From: Spirochaetota bacterium | GTDB lineage: Bacteria > Spirochaetota > Spirochaetia > B11-G9 | DNA: 7,484 bases | Direction of reading: 5' to 3' | Assembly (NCBI GenBank): GCA_003641695.1 | Contig: QNBL01000128.1 | Coordinates: forward strand, 1 to 7,484 | Part shown: positions 1-6,177 of the stretch, one piece after another | Position numbering within the stretch: position 1 is the first letter of the stretch | Layout of the letters: each line of letters opens with the position of its first letter | Position numbers and translations under genes: made by a program | The notes under the pieces: model-generated | Told to the model about the DNA's origin: nothing | Databases searched by the model: none | Seen by the model: the letters and a program-made list of their open reading frames with translations, nothing else

Positions 1-951
1 AAGAAGGAATCCCAGATCATTATTGATGCCTTTGAGGCAGTTACCAACGGGATGGAGAATCCGGGAGTTATCGAAGCCATGGATGAAATTGAGGAAGACT
101 CGCCTCTCATCTCCTGGAAATACGTTACCATTGCAATCGATGCATTCTACCGCCGTGATTTCAGCAGGATGATCAGCAATCTTGATATGGTGGAAGAGAT
201 CTCTCCTGCAAAAAGAATTGGCACTGTTCTGATGCATCTTGCCGGTATAAAAACACTTGTAAATCCGAACAAACATCAAGTTCACTTTATCGGCAAGGTT
301 CTAAAGGAACAGCCATTTTTCAAGGATATTGTTCAGCAGATTAACAGTGCACTGGAAGCTGATGCTGAAGATCTGTTCTCGGAGGCGGTAATCCTTGCAG
401 TGCGGGAACTAAAGAGCAAACAGCCTGTGGAAGCTGAAAAACTTGCTCTATGGAGTATTAGAGAGGCTTCTGCAAGAGATTTTTCCCAGACATATTTTCT
501 TAAAAGCTACAAACAGATCTTCGGGAATGCCGAAACCCTCAAACTTTTCGCAATTGCTTTTAACAGTACAGAACCTGATTTAGCTGTTCTCTTCTGGCTG
601 CAGAGCCTTATTGCACGGCTGAAGAACGCAGATATATCTCTGGAGGAAACAGCAGCATACATTGGTATTATTGTCGCTGGACTCGAGAAAACAGAAACGG
701 TTGATGAAGATTTTTTGGGAGCCATGAATAGTCTTACATTGAAACTGAAGCAGGACATAATCCTTCACTTTTCCTTTATCGAACTTGACAGTAAAGAAGA
801 AAATCCCTTCATCTTCCTGAACAAATTAAAAAATGCGGTGTACGGAAAAGAGGAGGAAAAACTATCTGAAAAGAGCGATATCGGTATTTCTGTCAAACTG
901 GCCGATACAGAGAAGAAAAAGAAACAACCGGTACAGCTCGACCTGTTCTAA
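1..951 (+). CDS. Unrecognised helical protein with a C-terminal sliding-clamp binding peptide (5' end outside window)
   Basis: The frame is open from the first base, and residues before the ATG at 52 (KKESQIIIDAFEAV) look like normal protein. That ATG has no spaced ribosome binding site, so the gene most likely starts upstream. About 316 residues are visible. I do not recognise the family. The sequence is rich in Leu, Ala, Glu and Lys and reads as a chain of amphipathic helices, perhaps a helical-repeat fold. No signal peptide, membrane segment, nucleotide-binding motif or catalytic signature is visible. The end is a charged, lysine-rich tail (TEKKKKQPV) followed by QLDLF and the stop. QLDLF fits the known bacterial beta-clamp binding consensus QL[S/D]LF, and its place at the tip of a flexible tail is typical. 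I infer a DnaN partner acting in replication or repair, or regulating it. The next gene, a 47-residue ORF, starts 16 bases downstream and is probably cotranscribed. Confidence 0.85.
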   Translation, partial: KKESQIIIDAFEAVTNGMENPGVIEAMDEIEEDSPLISWKYVTIAIDAFYRRDFSRMISNLDMVEEISPAKRIGTVLMHLAGIKTLVNPNKHQVHFIGKVLKEQPFFKDIVQQINSALEADAEDLFSEAVILAVRELKSKQPVEAEKLALWSIREASARDFSQTYFLKSYKQIFGNAETLKLFAIAFNSTEPDLAVLFWLQSLIARLKNADISLEETAAYIGIIVAGLEKTETVDEDFLGAMNSLTLKLKQDIILHFSFIELDSKEENPFIFLNKLKNAVYGKEEEKLSEKSDIGISVKLADTEKKKKQPVQLDLF

Positions 952-967
952 AAAGGGAGAATAACTG

Positions 968-1111
968 ATGGATAAAGAGAAAGAAATAGCAGAATACACC
1001 GACAGGATCCTTTCATCAAAGCCGTTAAAGTCAATTGAGGATCTTGAAAAACTGATCAAACCCCTGCCCCAATACATCGGCCCCGGGCAGTGGCTTAAAT
1101 TATTAAAATAA
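968..1111 (+). CDS. Small 47-residue protein of unknown function
   Basis: ATG to TAA gives 47 residues, beginning MDKEKEIAEYTDRIL and ending GPGQWLKLLK. A purine-rich AAAAGGGAGA lies at 951–960, with GGGAGA 7 bases before the ATG, which is good ribosome binding site spacing. The product is charged: an N-terminal half likely to be helical, a SIEDLEKLIKPLP stretch, then a Gly/Pro turn and a short hydrophobic-basic tail. There is no signal peptide or membrane segment, and I recognise no family. It starts 16 bases after the upstream clamp-motif gene, so the two probably share a transcript and may work together. Evidence that it is real is the binding site, the tight spacing and a protein-like composition. 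A chance ORF of this length remains possible. Confidence 0.65.
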   Translation: MDKEKEIAEYTDRILSSKPLKSIEDLEKLIKPLPQYIGPGQWLKLLK

Positions 1112-1120
1112 AACTATACT
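1094..1120 (+). promoter_or_regulatory. Possible promoter for the uridine kinase gene
   Basis: TATACT at 1115–1120 matches five of six bases of a sigma-70 -10 box and sits about 31 bases before the kinase ATG, which would give a leader of about 25 bases. The best -35 partner is CTTAAA at 1094–1099 with a 15-base spacer, which is weak in both sequence and spacing. The region is A/T-rich. The kinase gene could instead simply be read from the upstream genes. Confidence 0.25.
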
Positions 1121-1151
1121 TTTACCTCCTTTCATAATAAAATCGGGAAAT

Positions 1152-2810
1152 ATGAAAGATATTACCATCACCTTAGAAAACAAAAAAAGGCAAATTTATC
1201 CTTATGGGACCAGAGTTAACGAAATTTTTTCCCGGAACGCCATAGAGGGGGAAACCCCTGTGGTTGCTGCCCTGGTAAACAATGAGCTGGTTAGTTTAAG
1301 CTTCAAGGTCGAGATTAACGCGGACCTGAAACCGGTATCACTTTACGATCCATTGGGGATTCGGATTTTCAGAAGGACCCTCTCCTTTATTCTTGCAATG
1401 GCTTCAAGGGAACTTTTCCCCGAAAAGAACCTGATAATCGGCCATTCCCTTGGAGACAGCTACTACTACTACTTTGAAGGAGAGAAAGAAGTCAGCTCAG
1501 AAGATCTGGATAAACTTTCTGGAAAAATGAAAGAAATAATAGAAGCTGACTTACCAATAGAACGAAGAGTGATTGCCTACTCTGAAGCTCTGGATTACTT
1601 TAAAACGGAAAATCAGAAGGCTACTGCATTACTGCTCAGGTACCGTAACGAATCCAAAATTCCGATCTATGTATGCAGGGATCACACGGATCTTTCATAT
1701 GAACCCCTCCTTCCTTCATCGGGAAATGCATCGCCTTTTGAGCTGAGAAACTATTCCCCCGGTTTTATTCTCCGGTACCCGAACAGCAGAACCCCCGGCA
1801 GGTTATCCACTTTCAAGGATATGCCCACCATTTTTAACGTCTTCAAGGAATATAAGGCGTGGGGAAAGATTTTAAACGTAAACTGTGTAGGAAAGCTTAA
1901 TTTGCTTTCAGAAACCAGAGAGGTAAAACCCTTTATACGGGTAGCGGAAGCTCTTCAGGATAAGAAGATTTCACAAATTGCGGACAGTATTTACGGGAAA
2001 AGGGATACTATACGGATTATCCTGATTGCCGGTCCTTCCTCTTCCGGAAAAACAACCTTTACCAAGAAACTTGCGATTCAGCTGCGGGTACTGGGTTTTA
2101 ACCCGGTGAGTATATCACTGGATGATTATTACCTTCCTAACGATAAAACTCCCAGGGATGAAGATGGGAAACCCGATTTCGAAGCAATTGAAGCTCTGAA
2201 TATTGAGCAGCTCAACAGCCACCTTCTTGACCTGTTTGACGGGAAAGAGGTAGAGATCCCTATATTTGACTTCAAAACAGGCAGACCGAAGGAAAACGGA
2301 AGAGTGCTGAAAATGACCAAGAGAAACATTCTTCTTGTAGAAGGGATTCACGGATTGAATCCGAAACTCACCTCCCATGTGCCTGAAGAGAAGAAATACA
2401 AGATTTATATTTCCGCTCTTACACAGCTTAATCTGGATGACCACAACAGAATCCCGACCACAGACAACAGACTGATACGCCGTATGGTACGGGACCATCA
2501 GTTTCGGGGGAACAGTGCAGGGGATACGTTAAGGATGTGGCCGTCGGTACGTAAGGGAGAAAACAAGAATATATTCCCTTTTCAGAATATGGCCGACTCA
2601 GCTTTCAACTCAGCTCTGGATTATGAACTTGCAGTACTCAAGATATATGCAGAACCCCTTCTTTTGACAGTAAAACCATCTGAAGAGGTGTATACCGAGG
2701 CAATCCGGCTGCTCTTCTTTCTTAAAAACTTTTCAACAATTCCACCGAAATATGTGCCGGATCAGTCTATTCTAAGAGAGTTTATTGGAGACAGTGCATT
2801 CTCCTACTAA
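1152..2810 (+). CDS. udk: TGS-domain nucleoside (uridine) kinase
   Basis: The 552-residue product belongs to the uridine kinase/phosphoribulokinase P-loop family in its long form. Residues about 4–62 form a TGS domain. Residues about 70–250 resemble the second additional (editing) domain of threonyl-tRNA synthetase, including the LFPEKNLIIGHS stretch. Residues about 285–510 are the kinase. Walker A is GPSSSGKTT (294–302). SLDDYYLP (322–329) and the following charged segment match the nucleoside-binding part of uridine kinases, LLVEGIHGLNP (394–404) is the Walker B-type strand, and RIPTTDNRLIRRMVRD (433–448) is the conserved lid region. The expected reaction is ATP-dependent phosphorylation of uridine or cytidine in cytosolic pyrimidine salvage; the long form's true substrate is less certain. 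The ATG at 1152 places the TGS domain at the N-terminus as expected, but its ribosome binding site is poor (GGGA only 3 bases away). The four residues that line the ThrRS editing site appear replaced. Confidence 0.9.
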   Translation: MKDITITLENKKRQIYPYGTRVNEIFSRNAIEGETPVVAALVNNELVSLSFKVEINADLKPVSLYDPLGIRIFRRTLSFILAMASRELFPEKNLIIGHSLGDSYYYYFEGEKEVSSEDLDKLSGKMKEIIEADLPIERRVIAYSEALDYFKTENQKATALLLRYRNESKIPIYVCRDHTDLSYEPLLPSSGNASPFELRNYSPGFILRYPNSRTPGRLSTFKDMPTIFNVFKEYKAWGKILNVNCVGKLNLLSETREVKPFIRVAEALQDKKISQIADSIYGKRDTIRIILIAGPSSSGKTTFTKKLAIQLRVLGFNPVSISLDDYYLPNDKTPRDEDGKPDFEAIEALNIEQLNSHLLDLFDGKEVEIPIFDFKTGRPKENGRVLKMTKRNILLVEGIHGLNPKLTSHVPEEKKYKIYISALTQLNLDDHNRIPTTDNRLIRRMVRDHQFRGNSAGDTLRMWPSVRKGENKNIFPFQNMADSAFNSALDYELAVLKIYAEPLLLTVKPSEEVYTEAIRLLFFLKNFSTIPPKYVPDQSILREFIGDSAFSY

Positions 2811-2816
2811 TCCTCC

Positions 2817-2870
2817 TGCAGCAGTCTGCATTTAACCTGTAATATTGATCCGCTCCTGTTCCAGATCAAT
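2817..2870. repeat. Two small inverted repeats at the convergent gene junction
   Basis: TGCAG (2817–2821) and CTGCA (2826–2830) pair around a 4-base loop, between the two stop codons. ATTGATC (2844–2850) and GATCAAT (2864–2870) pair around a 13-base loop, inside the last codons of aat. Neither is followed by a proper T-run on either strand, so they are not convincing intrinsic terminators. They may help end or protect the converging transcripts, or be chance. Confidence 0.3.
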
Positions 2871-3566
2871 GAGTCCGCTCCAGCGCCCGGACAGTGTATT
2901 TCGTTTCAGCCCTTTTTTCAGATTTTTCATAAATTCGGTACGGCTGATGTTTTGAGCCCCGAGTGAGGCAAGGTGAGGAGTAAAGACCTGGCAGTCGACA
3001 AGAGTAAACCTGTGCCTCTGCAGCGCTCTGACAAAGAGTATATACCCGGCCTTGGAAGCGTCAGGAACCAGATGGAACATGGACTCGCCAAAGAACAGGG
3101 ACCCGAGAGAAACCCCGTATAATCCCCCGACCAGCTCACCGTCCAGCCATACCTCTACAGAATGGACAAAACCAAGTTTGAAAAGGGTTACATATCCTTC
3201 TATCATGTCCCCGGTTATCCAGGTAGCATCCTGCCCTTTCCGTTCTACAGCTCCGCATTCTCTTATAACTTTTTCAAAGGAGGTATCGATGGTATACCGG
3301 AATCTGTTTCTCTTAAAGGTACGGATCATGGATCGGGAGATATGGAGATTATCCGGAAACAGAACAAACCGCGGATCAGGACTCCACCACAGTATTGGTT
3401 CCCCCTCCGAATACCAGGGGAAAAGGCCCTGCCTGTAAGCAGAAAGAAGCATCCCCGGAGAAAGATTTCCGCCTGCTGCTACGATACCGTATTCATCTGC
3501 ACTTTCAGTATCAGGGAACCGGAAGAACTCATCTACTCCCAGGTAAGGGAAAAGGATATCAGCCAA
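2832..3566 (-). CDS. aat: Leucyl/phenylalanyl-tRNA–protein transferase
   Basis: Aat moves Leu or Phe from aminoacyl-tRNA to proteins with N-terminal Lys or Arg, making them primary N-degrons for ClpS/ClpAP in the cytosol. The 244-residue product has the usual family length and runs through its landmarks: GLFPWY (47–52), LWWSPDPR (59–66), ATWIT (114–118), HSVEVW (135–140), GESMF (160–164) and DCQVFTPHLASLGA (191–204). Glu161 and Gln193 correspond to residues known to matter for catalysis in E. coli Aat. The residue after GESMF is His, where E. coli has Ser. The start codon is TTG (complement of 3564–3566), supported by GGAGG at 3573–3577 with 6-base spacing and by the N-terminus lining up with the family. 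The gene overlaps the end of clpA by 8 bases, and its ribosome binding site lies inside clpA, which points to translational coupling. Confidence 0.95.
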   Translation of the reverse strand: MADILFPYLGVDEFFRFPDTESADEYGIVAAGGNLSPGMLLSAYRQGLFPWYSEGEPILWWSPDPRFVLFPDNLHISRSMIRTFKRNRFRYTIDTSFEKVIRECGAVERKGQDATWITGDMIEGYVTLFKLGFVHSVEVWLDGELVGGLYGVSLGSLFFGESMFHLVPDASKAGYILFVRALQRHRFTLVDCQVFTPHLASLGAQNISRTEFMKNLKKGLKRNTLSGRWSGLIDLEQERINITG

Positions 3567-5826
3567 TACCCTCCTCCGGTAAAACGGTAATGGCTATCCT
3601 GCCATTTTTCATCCGGGCTTCAGCTTCCCCCCCCTTTGAGAGTGTACCGAAGAGTATCTCATCAACAAAGAAATCCTTAATCTCTTTCTGTATAAGCCGT
3701 TTGATATTCCTTGCTCCGAACTCAGGGGAAAAACCCTCTTCTGCAAGAAACTTTATACAGGCTTCGGAAACCATAAAGGTTATTCCCTTCTTTTTCAATT
3801 CCTCTGAAAATAGACGGAGCTCCTTTTCGACAATGCTGATTATACTTTCTTCAGCAAGATTGTTGAAAACAACAATGCTGTCCAGACGGTTACGGAATTC
3901 CGGAGTAAAAACCCTTTCAATCTCCTTTTCTACGGCCTCAGAGGAGACAACTCTTTCTCCAAAGCCGATAAGATCCTTCCCGATCTCCCGAGCCCCGGCG
4001 TTACTGGTCATAACCAGGATAACATTTCTGAAATCAGCTTTTCTCCCATTGTTGTCGGTAAGAGTTGCATAGTCCATTATCTGAAGGAGCATATTGTAAA
4101 CATCAGCATGGGCTTTTTCTATCTCATCGAGGAGCAGTACCGAATGGGGCTCTTTTATTATAGCATCCGTAAGAAGTCCCCCCTCCTCATAACCTACGTA
4201 CCCCGGAGGAGATCCGACAAGACGAGAGACTGAATGTTTCTCCTGGTACTCGCTCATATCGAATCGGATAAGCTTAATTCCAAGAATATCTGAAAGCTGC
4301 CGTGCGAGCTCGGTTTTTCCTACCCCGGTAGGTCCGGCAAACAGGAAGGAGGCCACCGGTTTCTCCTGATCACCCATTCCGGCACGTGATCTCTTTACAG
4401 CTGAAACAACTTGGTGGACAGCAGTATCCTGCCCGAAAATTCTCCTGTGCAGCTCCCTTTCCAAATTCTTTAATCTATCGATCTCAGTGGTGGAAACCGT
4501 TTTTTCCGGAATTCCTGCCATCCTGGCTATTACTTTTTCTACAACATTTTTGTCCAAAGTAACCGGAGATTCTCCTTCATCAAGATTCTTAAAGGAATGC
4601 AGCTGCATATATGCACCGGCTTCATCAAGAACATCAATTGCCTTATCCGGCTGATGCCTGTCTCCGAGATACTGTCCGGAAAGCTGGAGGATTGAAGAAA
4701 GAGCCTCCTCTGTATAAATAACGTTATGAAACTCTTCGTACTTGAATTTCAATCCCCTGAGGATTCCCATGGTTTCCTCTTCAGTAGTCTGAGGGATCAT
4801 TATTTCCTGGAATCTCCTGGAAAGAGCCCGGTCCCGGGAAAAACTTTTTTTAAACTCATCATAGGTTGTCGATCCCATACACCGGATCTCACTGGAGGAA
4901 AGAGCCGGTTTAAGAAGGTTTGAAGCATCCATGGTTCCGCCTGATGTAGCTCCCGCTCCGACAATAGTATGGATTTCATCGATGAACAGAATGACATCTT
5001 TCCTGTCTTTAAGCTCGTTTAGCACCTGCTTAAGTCTTTCTTCAAAATCCCCCCGGAATCTGGTCCCTGCAATGAGGCTGCCCATATCCAGAGAATAAAT
5101 CCTGTAGCCCTTCAGCATCGCAGGGACACTGCCCTCTACAATTCTCGAAGCGAGTCCTTCCGCTATCGCTGTCTTTCCGACCCCCGGATCTCCGATCAAT
5201 ACAGGGTTGTTTTTTAATCTGCGGCACAGAACCTGTTCAATTCGTTCAATTATTTCCTCTCTTCCAATGAGAGGTTCAAGCTCTCCTTTCTTTGCAGCCT
5301 CTGTTAATTCCCTGGTGTACAAGTCCAGCGCTTTACTCTTTTTTTTCTTTTTAGTTGTGCCATCCGCTTCTGTTTCAATGGTATCCGCACTCGAAGCAGC
5401 ACCCTCTGTATAGACATAGGTAACCGCTCTTAAGAGCGCTCTCCTGGTTACTCCGGCTTTTTTTAAAAAGAACGATGCATACAGCGACTTGTGTTCAAAG
5501 ATAGAGACAACCAGATCTCCCAGATCAACCCTGTTTTTGGATGAAGACTGTGTATGAAACAGAGCAGAATCTATTACATCCTGAAGGCCTGCACTCTGAA
5601 CAGGTTCTCCACCCTTAACTACGGGAATATTATCTGCTAAATACTCTTCAAGGTTTTTTATAAGCTGATCACTGTCCGCACCGCAATTTTCAAGGATCTC
5701 TTTGATCTCTGTAAAAAAAAGGGAAGCATACAATACATGTTCCGGGGTTAGATACTCATGTTTTTTTTCTTTTGCATCTATGTAGGCGGCATTAAGAACA
5801 CTTTGAACTTCAATTGAAACTTCCAT
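3559..5826 (-). CDS. clpA: ATP-dependent Clp protease ATP-binding subunit ClpA
   Basis: ClpA is the hexameric AAA+ unfoldase that threads substrates into ClpP. The 755-residue length is close to E. coli ClpA. The order is an N-domain (about 1–145, where ClpS docks), a lysine-rich linker (159–165), D1 and D2. D1 has Walker A GDPGVGKT (212–219), pore loop GTRFRG (254–259) and Walker B VILFIDE (278–284). D2 has Walker A GPTGVGKT (498–505), pore loop GYVG with Tyr543, Walker B VLLLDE (563–568) and the TPEFRNRLD segment (641–649). IGF at 620–622 is the ClpP-docking loop (IGL in E. coli), so this is a protease partner rather than a ClpB-type disaggregase; there is no ClpB-like coiled-coil insertion. 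The start is ATG, with GGAGTAGGG at 5837–5845 overlapping the clpS stop; the gap to clpS is 12 bases. The linker codons carry a strong slippery sequence. clpP is not in the window. Confidence 0.97.
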   Translation of the reverse strand: MEVSIEVQSVLNAAYIDAKEKKHEYLTPEHVLYASLFFTEIKEILENCGADSDQLIKNLEEYLADNIPVVKGGEPVQSAGLQDVIDSALFHTQSSSKNRVDLGDLVVSIFEHKSLYASFFLKKAGVTRRALLRAVTYVYTEGAASSADTIETEADGTTKKKKKSKALDLYTRELTEAAKKGELEPLIGREEIIERIEQVLCRRLKNNPVLIGDPGVGKTAIAEGLASRIVEGSVPAMLKGYRIYSLDMGSLIAGTRFRGDFEERLKQVLNELKDRKDVILFIDEIHTIVGAGATSGGTMDASNLLKPALSSSEIRCMGSTTYDEFKKSFSRDRALSRRFQEIMIPQTTEEETMGILRGLKFKYEEFHNVIYTEEALSSILQLSGQYLGDRHQPDKAIDVLDEAGAYMQLHSFKNLDEGESPVTLDKNVVEKVIARMAGIPEKTVSTTEIDRLKNLERELHRRIFGQDTAVHQVVSAVKRSRAGMGDQEKPVASFLFAGPTGVGKTELARQLSDILGIKLIRFDMSEYQEKHSVSRLVGSPPGYVGYEEGGLLTDAIIKEPHSVLLLDEIEKAHADVYNMLLQIMDYATLTDNNGRKADFRNVILVMTSNAGAREIGKDLIGFGERVVSSEAVEKEIERVFTPEFRNRLDSIVVFNNLAEESIISIVEKELRLFSEELKKKGITFMVSEACIKFLAEEGFSPEFGARNIKRLIQKEIKDFFVDEILFGTLSKGGEAEARMKNGRIAITVLPEEGIG
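3569..3577 (-). promoter_or_regulatory. Ribosome binding site of aat, inside clpA
   Basis: GGAGGAGGG on the minus strand lies within the final clpA codons (Pro-Glu-Glu-Gly). Its first GGAGG ends 6 bases before the TTG. This strong site is what decides the TTG as the aat start and shows that ribosomes finishing clpA pass directly over the aat initiation region. Confidence 0.75.
5333..5344 (-). other. Candidate -1 frameshift site in the clpA linker (dnaX-like)
   Basis: On the minus strand, codons 161–163 of clpA are AAA AAA AAG, giving an in-frame A_AAA_AAG heptamer (5344–5338), the most efficient class of -1 slippery site in E. coli. It is followed by AGT AAA, so a ribosome slipping by -1 reads GAG then TAA and stops (TAA at 5335–5333). 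The product would be about 164 residues: the N-domain plus linker. This is the same arrangement that I recall for E. coli dnaX (slippery run, Glu codon, stop). No clear upstream stimulatory Shine-Dalgarno is visible. The only nearby hairpin is a weak 4-bp one (CTGG/CCAG) about 9 bases downstream. Whether slippage occurs is inference. Confidence 0.4.
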
Positions 5827-5838
5827 ATCAGATTTACC

Positions 5839-6156
5839 CTACTCCTCTTCCAGCACACACTGCAGAGGAAACTCAGCTTTATCAGCCATCTGGGTTACCT
5901 GCATAACCTTGGTCCGAGCTATATCATAGGGGTACAGCCCGACAAGCCCTTTGCCTTTTTTGTGAACATCAAGCATTATCTTTGTTGCCTCTCCGGCGCT
6001 CTTATGAAAAACCACCCTTAAAACGTCTACTACAAAATCCATTGTGGTGTAATGGTCATTGAGAAGCAGGACCTTATACATCCCCGGTTCTTCCAGATCC
6101 GTTACGCTTTCCGTATCGGAAAGGGTGTCCAAAAAAGGATCGTTTTCTGCACTCAC
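5839..6156 (-). CDS. clpS: ATP-dependent Clp protease adaptor ClpS
   Basis: ClpS binds proteins with N-terminal Leu, Phe, Tyr or Trp and hands them to the ClpA N-domain. The 105-residue length matches the family. A flexible acidic N-terminus (about 1–24), needed for delivery, precedes the core from YKVLLLNDHYTTMDFV (27–42). Asn33, Asp34 and His65 (in MLDVHKKGKG) correspond to the residues that hold the substrate alpha-amino group, and Met39 to the gatekeeper Met40 of E. coli. The position after NDxx's Asp is His35, where E. coli has Asp36. The C-terminal part ending PLQCVLEEE is typical. The start is GTG (complement of 6154–6156), with AAGGGGG (6165–6171) 8 bases upstream. It lies 21 bases after the NHL/vWA gene and 12 before clpA, within one operon. 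Confidence 0.96.
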   Translation of the reverse strand: MSAENDPFLDTLSDTESVTDLEEPGMYKVLLLNDHYTTMDFVVDVLRVVFHKSAGEATKIMLDVHKKGKGLVGLYPYDIARTKVMQVTQMADKAEFPLQCVLEEE

Positions 6157-6177
6157 GTTTAATTCCCCCTTACCTTT

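Noticed and set aside
52..54. ATG at 52 as the start of the first gene
   Set aside because: The frame is open to the window edge with protein-like residues before it, and there is no spaced ribosome binding site.
1081..1108. QWLKLL at the end of the 47-residue protein as a second clamp-binding motif
   Set aside because: It lacks the spacing and terminal Leu-Phe pattern of the consensus, and a bulky Trp replaces the usual Leu at the second position.
1120..1140. Perfect Shine-Dalgarno GAAAGGAGGT on the minus strand
   Set aside because: No start codon with an open frame follows it at a workable distance on that strand.
1461..1472. Four TAC repeats in the kinase gene
   Set aside because: They encode Tyr104–107 in the ThrRS-like domain, where aromatic residues are normal; too short to count as a functional repeat.
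2115..2498. Minus-strand ORFs opposite the kinase core
   Set aside because: They are antisense to the Walker A-proximal and lid regions of the kinase; the conserved motifs are on the plus strand.
3052..3590. Two plus-strand ORFs opposite aat
   Set aside because: Both mirror the conserved aat coding frame and have low-complexity, non-protein-like composition.
3395..4072. Long plus-strand ORF of 225 codons antisense to clpA and aat
   Set aside because: It lies wholly opposite strongly supported clpA and aat sequence, is rich in Ser, Pro and Arg as antisense frames tend to be, and resembles no family.
5339..5352. Poly-A tract in clpA as a sequencing error or a broken gene
   Set aside because: The frame is correct on both sides of the tract, joining N-domain and D1 of a full-length ClpA.
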